Source of the DNA: Chondrus crispus
Lineage: Eukaryota; Rhodophyta; Florideophyceae; Gigartinales; Gigartinaceae
NCBI RefSeq assembly: GCF_000350225.1
Contig: NW_005178942.1
Coordinates: 102,393 to 166,392, forward strand
Reading direction: 5' to 3'
DNA length: 64,000 nucleotides
The notes under the pieces were generated by a model. The model saw only the letters and a program-made list of their open reading frames with translations. It was not told where the DNA came from and did not search any database. Positions 8,285 through 19,748 of the stretch are shown here, piece by piece (positions within the stretch are counted from its first letter, which is position 1; every line of letters starts with the position of its first letter). Made by a program: the position numbers and the translations under genes.

Positions 8285-10733
8285 TCAAATCTCTCCATTA
8301 GCTTCAAGCTCCCACTGATCAACCGACAGATTATTAATCGGATGACGACGCTGCTCCTCATCTGTCAAATTACACATTCCAATACGTGAAGCCTTATTCA
8401 ACACTGTCCGCTCTGCGGAAATTTTGCGACGAACCTTCAGAGGTCGCGGCATCTTGTACGGCTCATCGTACAGTGATGAGCGCAACAGTGCAGCGCTGTG
8501 TTCCAATTGACGACGATCTGCACGCCTACGGCGTGATTCAATAGCAAACTTGGCCTCGCTCGTAACTGACTTCACAAACTTCGCCTCTCTCCTCCCCCTT
8601 TCCATGTCCTCCTTGAAGAAAATTGCACGCATGACATCCGGTGATGTTAACTGCAAGCCTACCCTCGTGTCCACAAACCCCTTTTAAAAACCACGGTAAT
8701 ACTCCCTGTCTTTCCCTCCTCTTCTCTCTCCTCTCCTCCAACATTATGGCCATGTCATCTGCATTCTTAAAAACCGATGGACAGCTTTCGGATAATGGCC
8801 TCGACGTGCCTAACACCCTTCCGGGATCTAGCGGACACAAGCCACATTTAGCAAACGCCTGAGTGATATTTCGCATTGTAAAGGAAAGAAAGTATGCTTC
8901 TCTCATTATTTTGCAAAAATCAAAGACGTCGAATACATTTTTCTCCAATGTAGGGGACATCTCATTCAATAGACGGTTGGTTGTTGCTTAAAATGGACCA
9001 AACACGCCCACATCAAGTGGCTGCGTGGTGCCACTTGTGTGTGTTGGTATTGCAAAGGCAATCACATTCCCATCATCGAGGACTTTTAGGGCTTCATAGG
9101 ACATATGGCTTCTGTAACCGTCGTACAGAAGCAATACCCTGCGGCCGTCACGAGTGAAGTCTGCAACCTCATCTACGAAAAGCCTTGCCCAGTTCACAAA
9201 CACTTGCTTGTCTACTCCTCCTCCCTCCACACGCATAAGAACACGGCTGAGTCGCGGTAAGCAGTCTGCAATTGTCTCTATCATCTCGAGTACGTCTTTT
9301 TCAATGACTCGATACTGTAGCTTTTTACCTTTGAAAATAAAAACTGGTTTGGCGTAGCTTCCATCCGCAAAAACAATCGGCATCGACGTTATTCGGCTTT
9401 TGTAGGTAAACTCAGGAAGCTTGCTCTCAAGCTTTGTAGAGCGCGTGCCATAGTCCTTCCGTTTGGTCGACCCTAGCCTGTCTCTATCTGGACTGAATCC
9501 AGATTCGTCCAGGTTTGCCACTCTTTGTGGGTCAATGTTGTTATTTTTTATGACAGCTTCGATCTCAACAAAGTAGGTTGTCAAGTTGTTTGCGTTTGTA
9601 GAGGAAAGTCGTTTGCTTTCTTGGCCGGTCACTCTTCCGAACTTGATCCGGTTTTTGTGACGAGCCTCGAAGCCGCTGGCATATTTTTTCGAAGGACGAC
9701 CGTTCAAAAACGGCAGAGCTGCTCTCCGTTCCACGCTAAAAGTTTGACAGAATAGTTCAACGCAGTCTAAGAGGTCTTCTCGCGAAAGGGGGTATCCACT
9801 GTAGTATAACGACGGACGCGCGAGCGGGGAGATTATTAACAGTGCGGCCGTGCACGGTGGACACGTGGGCGGGTGTGCCCACGTGTAGGGAACGCGCGCG
9901 TGCCGAGCGGTCGTAATCTGGCGTACGTGTACAGTAGTGCACGTGCCAGCCAAGCGGTAGTCTGTTAGTATTACGCGTGTACGCTAGCACACGTGGCATC
10001 CGTGCGGTAGTCTGTAAGCAGCGCGTGTGTACAGTGGTACACACGTGTAGCTGCAGCGTCCGTGCGGTAAGTAGGAATTGAGGCGCTAGTTTTTTAATGG
10101 CGTACAGTACCTGGTACGCACTACGCGGCAGGTACTGTACTACTGTACTGGGACAGGTGTCCGAGGCGTCCCTCTGAGGGGTTAAGACCTGACACCCGTC
10201 CCTACCGGTAAACTGGGGCAAGCTCGCCCCCGTCCCTTTCGCGCCTATATACGTCCGTTTTGGTTGTATATCGCGCGCGCTGGCTTCTAACCCGTTACCG
10301 GTCGCTCCCGTTCACGCACCACGGAGCGACTGCCCGTAACCGGCCAGTGAGCCACTCCCTTTTCGCGAGCTTGTCCGATTTGTTCAATTAGCGCGTGGCG
10401 TCCACGCTGCATGCTCCCTCGCTATAGAATCCGCCTCTCACCCAACCCGGGGCGGAGAGGAGTTATCCCACATCCACGTCGTGCGTACTTTACGAGAGTT
10501 TCGACAATAATGTTTTCTTCCTCACCCCTTAGTGCGGGTCGGCATCCCTGCCCGGGAACAGGATTGGCAATTGTTTGAGTGGAATATGTGTGGTAATGGC
10601 GGTGAAAAGTGGACAATGCCATCCGGCAATTTAAAGCTCCAGTGCGAAATGACGCCCCGCCTTTTTGAACCGCAATGAAGGCCTGCCGTTTGAGGCGTTG
10701 AGAGCGTGCTAACCGGTTCTTCGCGATTCCCAT
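8285..10733 (-). pseudogene. Dead DDE_1 (jerky/pogo-like) transposase, split by a solo LTR
   Basis: The likely start is the ATG at 10733. The N-terminal HTH part runs to 10473, an LTR fills 9800-10472, and the frame resumes at about 9794. Removing the LTR and one copy of the 5-bp duplication restores the frame through RRGYPLSRED. The DDE_1 motifs follow: VANLDESGFSPDRD, LLLYDGYRSHMSY and GTTQPLDVGVFGPF. A TAA (8988-8990) then interrupts GPF|ATTNRL, and a frameshift near 8683 precedes the last part, which ends at 8285. It is a paralogue of the intact gene at 23462-25159, where the same segments can be aligned in order. It cannot encode a working transposase. Confidence 0.8.
9800..10472 (-). 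mobile_element. Solo LTR (673 bp) with TCCAC target duplication
   Basis: On the minus strand it begins TGTGTGGGATAACTCC and ends GTTATACTACA. It is flanked by TCCAC at 9795-9799 and 10473-10477. It matches the LTR at 61573-62242 closely along its whole length. It contains several short self-complementary stretches, for example around ACACGTGTGTACC and CACGTGGGC. No internal retrotransposon sequence remains, so it is the product of LTR-LTR recombination. Confidence 0.85.
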
Positions 10734-11789
10734 GTTGGTTGGTGTCCCAGACGGATGTTCGGTATGGGGAAGAGGTGAGGGGGTGTGGAACAATAAGGGA
10801 TAAGCACCTGGAGGGTTTTTGTGGCTGGGGAATACATGCTTTTGTGCATCAACTTCTTTGAAAGCCCGGTTTTTGGAGGAACAAGGAAGACGTCCGCCTT
10901 TTTTATATGTATGGAAAGCTTACAGTCTGCGCTATCAAATGGGCTACGTGGTTCCGGCATTTGGTGGACAGAGGCATGACTGCATTTTCTGTAAACTTGA
11001 GTTCTGGCCTTCTTTGAGATGGCAATCTAGATTTGGCTTAAAATACGCCATTTTTGTCTTGTCATAATTGGGTACCTGTTCCAATATATGGGGAACCTTC
11101 TTGTACCACTTCTCTCTTATATAGTCAGCATCTCGCTACTCTCCAGCATCCTGCTGGTCCTCCAGCATCCCGCTGATTCTCCAGCGTCCCGCTAGTTGGT
11201 TCTCTCCCCACGACCGTAGCATTCTGCACTCCACGCGTCTGCGCTCGTTTTCTTTCTGATATTCCCAAAGGTCGAGCTTACACTCATCTACGATTCAACC
11301 ACTCGACCTTTCCCCTCTTTCCCGGAGGTCGCAATGTAAACGCAAACTGCTCATGCAGACATACACGCCACTGCGTGTATTTAATTACCAGCACTCAACA
11401 GCCTGTCCTGATTTTACCACAACTGTTACAGTTGTGGTAAAATCAGGACTGCGTATCGGATCTATTTTTGTGAATTTTAAGTTCAATATTTTCCCGGGTA
11501 AGGCAAAAATACTGGAGCGAACTTTTTTGTTATGATGCGTGTACTACTGTACACCACCGGGATGAGTTTTAGCCACATGTTTTGCATCAGAACAATCCAA
11601 TAAGAAGAAGAGAAACTATATATCAACACTTCGAGATACATCCACACAAAATTAAAGAAAAGATTGTAGTGCCACGGGAACCACAGGTTTGGCACTGTCC
11701 CCGCTCCACCTCGGAGCATCCGCAAATAAATTTGCAACACTTGGCGTCTTGCACAGTACTGTAGAGAACTGACTCTGATCACTCGTCAC
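10734..11789. other. Upstream region of the CBM20/coiled-coil gene
   Basis: No gene is supported. Three copies of a ~19-bp unit (TCCAGCATCCCGCTGAT and variants) lie at about 11140-11195, just after a TATATAG at 11119. A perfect hairpin is at 11405-11449. The promoter of the gene starting at 11790 must be in the 3' part of this stretch. Confidence 0.4.
11405..11449. repeat. Perfect 21-bp hairpin with 3-nt loop
   Basis: The left arm GTCCTGATTTTACCACAACT(G) and its exact reverse complement are separated by TTA. It lies 340 bp upstream of the coiled-coil gene. It could be a foldback element, a small-RNA-like hairpin or a remnant of a TIR pair. Confidence 0.85.
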
Positions 11790-14700
11790 ATGCGGCATCA
11801 CCGCAAATGTCTCCACAAGCCCCAGAACGTCGCTAGCCCTGACCACGCTAGCCTTGACCAGGCTATCGACTTGGGGATGGCACCTTCCCATCAACATCCG
11901 CGTTCCCCTCTCTCTCTCGCTAACTCTCTCCAGTCTGCCTTCGCCGGTATGTCCGTGGCGCCCACGCCCGCCCCGCAAGATGGGCCCCTTACCGCTGCGC
12001 TTGCAAAAGTCCGAGAGCTTGAGCTGTCGCGGGACGCGATGGTGTCTTCCATCGAGTCGCTGAAGGTCTTGGTTTCTAACGAGCGCGCCCTTGCTCGAGT
12101 TGCAAAGCGAAAGCTGGCAGCCACAGCGAAAACTTTGGAGAATGCAACTGACCGGAGTGACCTCTCTGATAGACTGAAGGAGACAGAGGCCAGCCTTCGA
12201 GGCCGTGACTCTGAAATTCAACGCCTCACTGCGCAAAAAGATGAAGTAGAAAAGAGGGAACAAGGCCTCCGAGACCAAGCAGAAGCACTCAAACAGAATC
12301 TATCCCACCATAACAAGGTTCTGGAAGAGAATGAAAAGCTGAGAGAAAGTAATCAGGGCATGAGAAAGCAACTTGAATCGAAAAAGCACGCAAAGGCGAA
12401 ACAAGAGCAAAGCGATAATGACAATCGTGAAAGAATCTTGGAAAAGATGTTGAAAGAGAAGGACGAATCCGCACATGTCATCGAGAAACAACTGCGCGAT
12501 GAACGCGCTCGAGTGAAGGCTCTCAACAGCACCGTAGCAAACATCCCAGCTCTACGTAGCCGCATCAAAGATCTGGAAAACGAAAAGGATGCGACCCAAA
12601 TTAGTTTTTTGTCCGAAGAGGAACCGGTAGATGTGAAACAACTTGACGAAGCGGTTATCAAGAGAAAGCTTTTCGAACTCAAGATAGCTAGAAACGTCAT
12701 CCGCGAAAAAGACAAGACTGTTCGTGTGATGAGAGAAAAGGTTGAAACTGCGGAGGGTCGAGAGCTTGAAGCAGTATTCGCATATAAAGTCTCTGAGCAG
12801 CATGCGAAGAATGCCGAAGACGCCCTTCGTGAAACGAAACAGGAACTAGGACCGATGCAAGCTCAGCTCTTATTGCTCAACGCAGCAGCTCAGACAAGAG
12901 TGGATAAAGATAAAGAGACAAAAATGGTCGTACGAGCAGCAAGCAAGGATATTTCGAAGCTCTCTGCGGAAGTCAAACGACAGGATGGCGATATTGCTAA
13001 GCACACCGAACAAAACAAACTGTTGCTAGAAAGAGCGAATCATGCAGAACAGAATTTAGCGAAAGCAAAAAATGAGTTGGCGGCCATGAGGGCAAAGCTA
13101 AGGCAGTCGGACGAGTGCAAAGACCATGAGAGCGAAATGGCAGAAGAGCAGCAACTCATTGTTCAATCTCGTCAAGACGAGCTTGTTGCAGAGATAAGGA
13201 ATCTCAAGTCTGCGTTGAGCGTTTCAGAAAAGGAGGTCAAGCGCCTGGAGAACATCCTTGCGGCTCGTGCTAATCCGACAGTACATCCTGGTGATTCATC
13301 TCCTTGCTCAACTGATGCTGGCTTGGACGAACAGCATAGCACACCTAGGATGAACATGAGGAACATGACAGATTGTGAAGCTACGGAAAGGGTCTGCCAG
13401 CTGGAGGAAGCTGTAAGGGTTGCTAAGTCGAGCTATGAGCAAAAGTGTCTCGAAGCCCAGGCACTAGCTTCTTCAGTATCGGATAATGCAACGACGATTG
13501 TTACGCTGAACAGAGCATTGCTTGTTTCTCGAAACTCGTCTGATGAGAAACATAGGCAACTTGAGGAGACCATGGCAAGAGCGAATTCTATGGAGAAATC
13601 TGTCCGGACACTCAAATCGGAAATATCCTCCAGAAGCGAAGAGTGCGACTTCTTGGAGAACCGCATCAGGTTTGAGTTGGAACCGTCTCTCCTACAAGCA
13701 AACTCTATCCTTGACCAACGAACAGGGGAGATGAAAGCGCTTCGGGATGAGTGCGATTTGCAGTTGGAAGCATCGAAGAAAACAAGAGCTGCTCTAGAAC
13801 AGCGAGTCGGTGACCTATCCAAATGCCTTCACAACACTACGACGTCCTTAAATGAAACACAGAACAAGCTTTCCATGGCGGAGCAGAATGGAGCCGACCT
13901 TGCAATCAAAATCAGTACGCTATCAGCGGAGAAGCAGAGAAATCTTTCCGTAATCGAAGATTTGAGTAGTCAGTGCGAACATCGACAACAGGCATTAGTT
14001 GTCCTTCAAGCACGCTTGACGGAGTGCGAGAGCGGCGTAGCAACACAAGAACAGGCGGCCATGGATGCCATCCAAACCGCAGAAGAGCTACGCGAAGCGT
14101 TGTCCCAAGCCTGCGAGCGCCAAGTTGTTGCAGAGGGAAGGGCAGTGCGTGGGGACGTTCTTCTGGAAGAAATGGAGCAACGAAGCAAGAAACTGGAACG
14201 CAGTCATATATCTGTGATGGAACACATGGTGGAGAAGACAGCCAAACTTGCAGAAAGGGAAGAAGAAGCTCTGCAACTGAACAACGTCGTTACTGTAACG
14301 AAGGAGGCCCTTGAGAAACAGGCTCAAATTGCTTGTAATCGTGAGTCATTGTTTGATTCTCACGTCGCTGAACTTCGTGGAGTCATTAGAAATCAGAACG
14401 GGGACATCAAGACATTGCAGCAAGACATGCGATCAACGGAACGACGGACAAAGTTTCTGAATGATGAGCTTGCTCATGCTAATTCTGAGCTTGCTAGGAC
14501 TGAACATGACTTGGTCCAGGCCAAGCGTCAGCATAGCACCATTATAGGTGATTGCAAACGCCAGCAGACAAAGCTCGCTCAACTGCAAGACGAAATCTCT
14601 CGATTAAGAGCTGAATCACAAGCAGCTCAAGAAGAGCTGGTTGCCAGAGATCGGCAAATATCTAATCATTTGCAATCTATCACAGAAAAGGGAGCTCAAA

Positions 14701-17033
14701 TTGCTGGACTTCGAGCAAGCAAAAATGAGCTGGAGAAGAGAGTTGCTGATGTGCGATCTCAACTAACGAGTGAACAAGCACGTTGTAAGACTCACGTTCA
14801 TGGCGAACAGAAGTTGGGAGAGCAACTTGAAAGAGTGTCTGTAGATCTGGCGCACGCAGAAGAGGAGCTATCTGTGAAGGTTATGGAAACAGAAACACTG
14901 AACAAGCGCCTGTCCACAGCTCAGTGCGATGTGATGCGATTGGAAAGTATTGTGTCCGAGAAAGAGGAAGAAATAAAGTCCTCTTCGAAGGCCGTAAAGA
15001 AATTGGAAATAGCGCTCGAACGCTCTAAGCAACAGCTGCAAGTCCTTGAATCACACCTTAATGGACATGATACATTGCTTGAGGAGTATCGAGAGAAAGA
15101 AATTGTACTGGGGACCAAATGCGAGGAATTGGACCAGTCAAATAATCGAATTGAAGAAATGGAACAAATCATGCAAAGTTTGCGTGAAAAGGTGGCCAGC
15201 CAGACTGAGGAGACCAAGCACTACGATAATGAAGCCTCCACTTTTGAAGCTGCCAACATCGAGCTTCAGAAAGAACTTACCGCTGCAGAAGAGGCTCGCG
15301 CTTTGGTCAATGAGGCCCTCAACGCTACGGCTGCCAAGCTTAAAGATCTTGAGAAATCGACGGCCGGCGAGATAGAGAGTTTGAGAATAGCGAATGCTTC
15401 ACTGCAAACGGCTTTGGATGGTAAGGAGTCGTCTCTATCATCCGCTTCGGAAGTAATCACTCATAATTCTGTCCAAGGACAGTTTGCTAAAGAGCAGCTC
15501 ATTGAGTCGCGAACTAGAGGAGATCGATTATTCGAGAGACTTACGGCTGCTGAGTACGAGTTGGCATCGAAGAATGAGTCTCTCCTGGTTTTCAAAAGAA
15601 CATTCGCGGAAATGCAAGAGAAGATGGATGAGCGCGAACATGAAATTGAAAAACTAGAAAGAAACCTTCACGACCGAAACCAGGCCCTTGCTCTCGCCCG
15701 ATCTCGTGTTGATGAGGTGGGGGCGAAGACCGCTAATATTGCGCAGGGTGAAATTCTTTCAATGCGGACAAAGCTAGAATCGAAAGAGAAAGCTATTGCC
15801 AATTTGCACAACTGGTGTTGTTTCATCAACGGTAAGCTGCATGCCGCTGAAAAGGCGCTGTCTGAACAAGCTGTAGATCTTGAGGTCTCCGAAACTGCCT
15901 TCAAAAAGTTAGAAGCACGGCTTCTTCGTTCGAACGAGTCTATTTCTCAAAAAGAAGCTCATATCCGCGAGATTGAGAGTGCCAAAAGTGTGGAGAATTC
16001 AGAGCTTCACTCTCGCGTTGCGACATTAAAGTCCCAAGTAGAAGAAGCGAATCTGGAACTTGAAAAGGTCAAAGGAATGATGGCTGCGGAAGGCGGCAAT
16101 GAGGTTAACGTTGTCGCAATGCTCGATGAGATGCGTCAAAGCAAAGAGAAATTGCAAGTGAGAGATTTGGAAGTGTCGCGGGTGCACGCCAGATGTCAAT
16201 CTTTGCAAGAAGAGTTGAAGAAATATGAACGAGACTTTTGTGCATCACAGAGAACTGTAGAGTCCCTTACTCTCGATGTGGCGCGACTACGAGCAGAGGA
16301 AAACAGTAAGCGAGATGCCAGAGGCACGAGCGACAAGAACGCTGCCATGGAGGTATCAAAAGTGAGGTCAGAGACTGGATATCTCTTGGTTGAGTTGCGA
16401 AGGGCCGAGGCTGAACTAGCTGCAGCCAATGAGAATGTGAAGGCATGGCAAACGAGAGCGCAGAAATTGGAACCCCTCGCAGAGTCAACGTTGGAGGCAC
16501 AGAGGGCAACAGAGATGGTTTCATCTCGCTTGGCTCTTGCTGAAAAAGATTCGAGCCAGAGAATCGATCTACTGCAGACACAGCTCGAGGAGGCAAGGAG
16601 GGAGCGAGATGTTGCCGAACGTGACTGTGGGGCGGCCATGGCTGATTATGCCGCTGCTCGGGCGCGACTGAATGAGGCAGGGTCGCGGTACGGCGGTGCA
16701 ACGGCTTCGAAATCGCTGTGTGCAGTGACTTTCACACTTGAAGGAGCGACAGTGCCCAGTGCTGATATAATCGTGTACATCTTAGGGGGGGACTCTACTC
16801 TTGGGAATTGGGAACCATCGCGGCGCTTACCAATGCGAGTGGTGTCGACGGGCCGGACAGGCGTAATTAGAAAGTGCGATGTTTTAATTGCAGGAGATGT
16901 ATCAACCTTTTACAAGTTTGCAGCAGATGGCGTAGACGGTTCTCTCGTCTGGGAAGGGGGTGAAAATCGGGCGCTTGATGTAGGGGGAAGGACTCAACAT
17001 CAGACACGTGACGTTTGGCGGTCGCCCCTCTAG
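11790..17033 (+). CDS. Giant coiled-coil protein with C-terminal CBM20-like starch-binding domain
   Basis: A single exon of 1,747 residues from the ATG at 11790 to TAG at 17033. Residues 1 to about 60 are Pro/Ser-rich and basic. From about 65 to 1,620 the sequence is almost wholly heptad-rich, charged coiled coil (E, K, Q, R, A and L dominate), with one Ser/Pro break near 495-520. The last ~100 residues change character: CAVTFTLEGATVPSADIIVY, LGNWEPSRRLPMR, FYKFAADGVDGSLVWEGGEN. This is the usual order of a CBM20 domain (beta-sandwich, Trp pair, LGNW motif, GSVVWEGG-like end). CBM20 binds starch. A long rod ending in a starch binder suggests a tether or scaffold at starch granules, or linking granules to cytoskeleton or membranes. 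No catalytic domain is visible. The CBM20 call is good by motif; the function is inferred. Confidence 0.85.
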   Translation: MRHHRKCLHKPQNVASPDHASLDQAIDLGMAPSHQHPRSPLSLANSLQSAFAGMSVAPTPAPQDGPLTAALAKVRELELSRDAMVSSIESLKVLVSNERALARVAKRKLAATAKTLENATDRSDLSDRLKETEASLRGRDSEIQRLTAQKDEVEKREQGLRDQAEALKQNLSHHNKVLEENEKLRESNQGMRKQLESKKHAKAKQEQSDNDNRERILEKMLKEKDESAHVIEKQLRDERARVKALNSTVANIPALRSRIKDLENEKDATQISFLSEEEPVDVKQLDEAVIKRKLFELKIARNVIREKDKTVRVMREKVETAEGRELEAVFAYKVSEQHAKNAEDALRETKQELGPMQAQLLLLNAAAQTRVDKDKETKMVVRAASKDISKLSAEVKRQDGDIAKHTEQNKLLLERANHAEQNLAKAKNELAAMRAKLRQSDECKDHESEMAEEQQLIVQSRQDELVAEIRNLKSALSVSEKEVKRLENILAARANPTVHPGDSSPCSTDAGLDEQHSTPRMNMRNMTDCEATERVCQLEEAVRVAKSSYEQKCLEAQALASSVSDNATTIVTLNRALLVSRNSSDEKHRQLEETMARANSMEKSVRTLKSEISSRSEECDFLENRIRFELEPSLLQANSILDQRTGEMKALRDECDLQLEASKKTRAALEQRVGDLSKCLHNTTTSLNETQNKLSMAEQNGADLAIKISTLSAEKQRNLSVIEDLSSQCEHRQQALVVLQARLTECESGVATQEQAAMDAIQTAEELREALSQACERQVVAEGRAVRGDVLLEEMEQRSKKLERSHISVMEHMVEKTAKLAEREEEALQLNNVVTVTKEALEKQAQIACNRESLFDSHVAELRGVIRNQNGDIKTLQQDMRSTERRTKFLNDELAHANSELARTEHDLVQAKRQHSTIIGDCKRQQTKLAQLQDEISRLRAESQAAQEELVARDRQISNHLQSITEKGAQIAGLRASKNELEKRVADVRSQLTSEQARCKTHVHGEQKLGEQLERVSVDLAHAEEELSVKVMETETLNKRLSTAQCDVMRLESIVSEKEEEIKSSSKAVKKLEIALERSKQQLQVLESHLNGHDTLLEEYREKEIVLGTKCEELDQSNNRIEEMEQIMQSLREKVASQTEETKHYDNEASTFEAANIELQKELTAAEEARALVNEALNATAAKLKDLEKSTAGEIESLRIANASLQTALDGKESSLSSASEVITHNSVQGQFAKEQLIESRTRGDRLFERLTAAEYELASKNESLLVFKRTFAEMQEKMDEREHEIEKLERNLHDRNQALALARSRVDEVGAKTANIAQGEILSMRTKLESKEKAIANLHNWCCFINGKLHAAEKALSEQAVDLEVSETAFKKLEARLLRSNESISQKEAHIREIESAKSVENSELHSRVATLKSQVEEANLELEKVKGMMAAEGGNEVNVVAMLDEMRQSKEKLQVRDLEVSRVHARCQSLQEELKKYERDFCASQRTVESLTLDVARLRAEENSKRDARGTSDKNAAMEVSKVRSETGYLLVELRRAEAELAAANENVKAWQTRAQKLEPLAESTLEAQRATEMVSSRLALAEKDSSQRIDLLQTQLEEARRERDVAERDCGAAMADYAAARARLNEAGSRYGGATASKSLCAVTFTLEGATVPSADIIVYILGGDSTLGNWEPSRRLPMRVVSTGRTGVIRKCDVLIAGDVSTFYKFAADGVDGSLVWEGGENRALDVGGRTQHQTRDVWRSPL

Positions 17034-17680
17034 GTTTTTAGAAAGTAGAAAGTAGTGTCTAGACTGAAAGCACGTGTCTTTACAAGTAGGCAGAAACCAG
17101 TTAACAATTTGTATGTAAACATTTTCGCGATTGCACAGAAAGGATCAGAAGGGCTTTGGTCAGCTTGATTTCAATAGCTGTGTTACGTTTGGGCATGCAA
17201 GACCGCCCCCATGACTTTCTTGTCACGCAGCGCTGACCAGCAGCATTACAAAAGTTTCGCCATTTTCGAGACAGTACTACCAAACCAAACCACTTCGCGC
17301 AGAGTGACGGCAATAGTACTTGCCTTGTATCGTGAGCTTCGATGCCTTGATGCGCTATAGGTGACCAATCTTGTCAGAGGGCGCTTCTTGCGACTGTCTC
17401 ATAAGAACTTCATTGTGTGTCTTTTCAATTGAAAAGCGAGCTTACTAGGCACGTTGCCTGTCTACCTACGGAAATGTACATGCCCGCATGGTGGCACTCC
17501 CTCTGCTCGTTGCCTCATTTGTCCACTTGATCTCGGGACAGGAGACTCGATTTGCGCACGGAATGATCATACTGTAATGCAAACGAAGGCACTCAAGATG
17601 AACGGTTGGAACGGAAAAACTGACGCACCTCGTCGCGCACGCGCATATATACTGTACGGCGTATTTGATATGATAACACC

Positions 17681-17708
17681 ATCCAAACTGTGGATGCACA
17701 GTTTGGAT
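17681..17708. repeat. Hairpin, 12-bp perfect arms
   Basis: ATCCAAACTGTG and its reverse complement are separated by GATG. Confidence 0.75.
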
Positions 17709-17741
17709 ATTGATATCCCGCGTGCTTACAAAACATGGGCT

Positions 17742-17775
17742 GTAAGCTTACCGTCCCCGCAGACGGCAAGCTTAC
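17742..17775. repeat. Hairpin, 14-bp arms with one mismatch
   Basis: GTAAGCTTACCGTC pairs with GACGGCAAGCTTAC across a short C-rich loop. Confidence 0.7.
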
Positions 17776-18066
17776 GTGGACCTATATGTACTACGCGCAC
17801 GTCCGCGCTTCCCACCCCCGACGTAGAACAATAAACAACTCGAGCAAGCAACTCTACGCTACTCTAGTCTGCGAAGGCACAAGCCGGAGCCCGTTCTCAC
17901 CCCTGAAGGCGCAACGCCGGATCACTCACCCCCCCCTCTACTTCCCTTCTCATACTATCCTTTCTCCTTTCCCCCCCTTTTCCGCGCGCCAATCCCGCTC
18001 TCTGATCGTACAGAGAGCAGCGCACGCGAAGCACAAGGCCCCTTTCGACGACACACCTTGCTGTGT

Positions 18067-18125
18067 TGTACAGATCGCACTGAAAGTTTAGGGACACCCG
18101 TGACTTTCGGGTTTGTAACACTCTG
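18067..18125. repeat. Possible orphan Tc1-type terminal sequence
   Basis: GATCGCACTGAAAGTTTAGGGACAC resembles in spacing and bases the first bases of the TIR that begins at 18321 (given here only in part: GCGCACTGAAAGTATAAG). The 250 bp between them carry nothing else recognisable. It may be a fragment of an older element. Weak evidence. Confidence 0.3.
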
Positions 18126-18320
18126 CTCATTCCAGATCAGTGGGAGCAATAAATCGGTGCTTTTTGAACTTACCCGCCGCTCGAGGGCAGCGGGTTCAAG
18201 CGAGCGCGAGCGCAGTTGCTCACAATGAAAGGCAAAGCTACGGTGCGCAAGTGAGAGGACTGAGGCTCGTTCTAAGCAACGGATTAGTTCGTTGCATTTT
18301 GCACGAACTTGTCATACATA

Positions 18321-18514
18321 CAGTGCGCACTGAAAGTATAAGGACACAATTGAAACCTTGACCTTAAACAAAAATACGAAAGATATGATCATGAAAAGCA
18401 GCTCAAACGAAAAGGAAGAGAAAGAGTGTACAGAAGCTGCAATCATTTTTATGGTATGATACTTGTACGGTGACTTATCTTTAAAAAACTAAATACCACC
18501 GCACTGTAATTATA
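18321..18514 (+). repeat. Left TIR of the Tc1 element
   Basis: Inverted partner of 22523-22716. It contains the TA-adjacent CAGTGCGCACTGAAAGTA and an inner part ending near CTGTAATTATA. Confidence 0.85.
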
Positions 18515-18645
18515 ACGACAGTACACGATTGCCGATAACGTAGCAGAGTAAACCATTTTTCCCGCAACCAAAACGCTACAGTACTATCTTCTCGAACATG
18601 GCCGGCCATCCCCGCCAACCGATGCCCACCATCTAGTTATTCAAC

Positions 18646-19545
18646 ATGCCGAAAGGGAAGCAATTGACAGACGTGGAAAAAGGTCAAATTCTCGTTCTCC
18701 ACAACCAATGTTCGTCTGTCCGAGAGATCGCAGAGTCCATCAACAGATCGAAGACCGTCGTGCACAACTCTACAAAGAATCCGCAGGCATATGGATCTAA
18801 AAAGAGGAGTGGAAGGCCTCCTAAACTAACACCCGTTTTAATGCGCAAGGTAATAAGGGAGGCTTCTAAAGGAGAAAAGTCGGCCAATCAGATCCGCAAG
18901 GCACTCGATTTACCGGTCTACCGGTCGCGCGTACAAGATCTTTTGAGGAAATATATTAATCTAAAGTATGCCAATTTTATAAGTGCTCCAATCCTCACTC
19001 CGATGCATATGCCACAACAACTAGGCTGGGCTAAAAATCATGAAACTTAGGATAATGAGAAATGGAACAAACTTATTTTTCTGACGAGAAGAAGTTCAAT
19101 TTAGATGGCCCGGACGGTTGTCATTACTATTGGCATCACTTAAGAAAGGCAAAAAAGTTTTAAGCAGACGTCACCATGGAGGTGATTCTTTAATGATTTG
19201 GTCTTGCTTCTCTTAGTACGGACGGAACAATTTAGTAATAATGTATGGGAAACAGGATTCCGCAAAGTACTGTGAACTACTTAAGGACGATTTGCTACCG
19301 TTTGCGGCGGTGACGCATGGTGAGAATTGGACATATCAGCAAGATAACGCCGTTATACATCGTTCTTTTTATACCCAGAAGTGGTTTACGTACAATGTCG
19401 TTACTGTTTTACCGTGGCCTTCGCGTTCACCAGACCTCGATCCCATCGAAAATTTATGGGGATCTTAGCAAAGAGTGTGTATGGAAATTGGAGGCAGTAT
19501 CAGGATACTATAGAGCTGTTTGGGGCTATTGTCGATTGCTGGCAG
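18646..19545 (+). pseudogene. Tc1/mariner transposase, frameshifted and interrupted
   Basis: From the ATG at 18646 the HTH region is clear (MPKGKQLTDVEKGQILVLHN, then a paired-like second helix-turn-helix). The frame breaks after WAKNHET. The catalytic part then appears in shifted frames: [33 protein letters not shown] and SPDLDPIENLWG, i.e. D, D and E of the DD34E type. The C-terminal segment (VYGNWRQYQDTIELFGAIVD) is cut at 19548 by the Harbinger insertion and resumes at 22387 as IDHSILENLVGSTQSRC. Several frameshifts and stops make it non-functional. Confidence 0.85.
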
Positions 19546-19748
19546 AATGGGCCCCTCCTGAAACCCAAAATACACAAATTGTGTGTACACAAATCACCAT
19601 TTTTGTGTACATTCACTGTTATTTGTGTATACACAATGACAAAACTGGTATAGGCTCGACCACGGACGAGGCAATTGTGCAACGTGCCCAAATCGCATTT
19701 TTGGAGGGAGTGAGAGCGACAAAGCGCTGTATCATCCTCCGCTGACAG

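Larger units (their letters stand above)
17034..18320. other. Intergenic stretch with hairpins, no gene
   Basis: ORFs here are short and lack family features. There is a TATA-like GCATATATACTG near 17643, then two hairpins (17681-17708 and 17742-17775), then AACAATAAACAA near 17829. This order resembles the LTRs in the window, but I could not find matching ends or a target duplication. Confidence 0.4.

Noticed and set aside
17034..18130. Another solo LTR (TATA-like box, hairpins, AATAAA-like sequence in order)
   Set aside because: No TG...CA ends with matching 5-bp duplications could be found.
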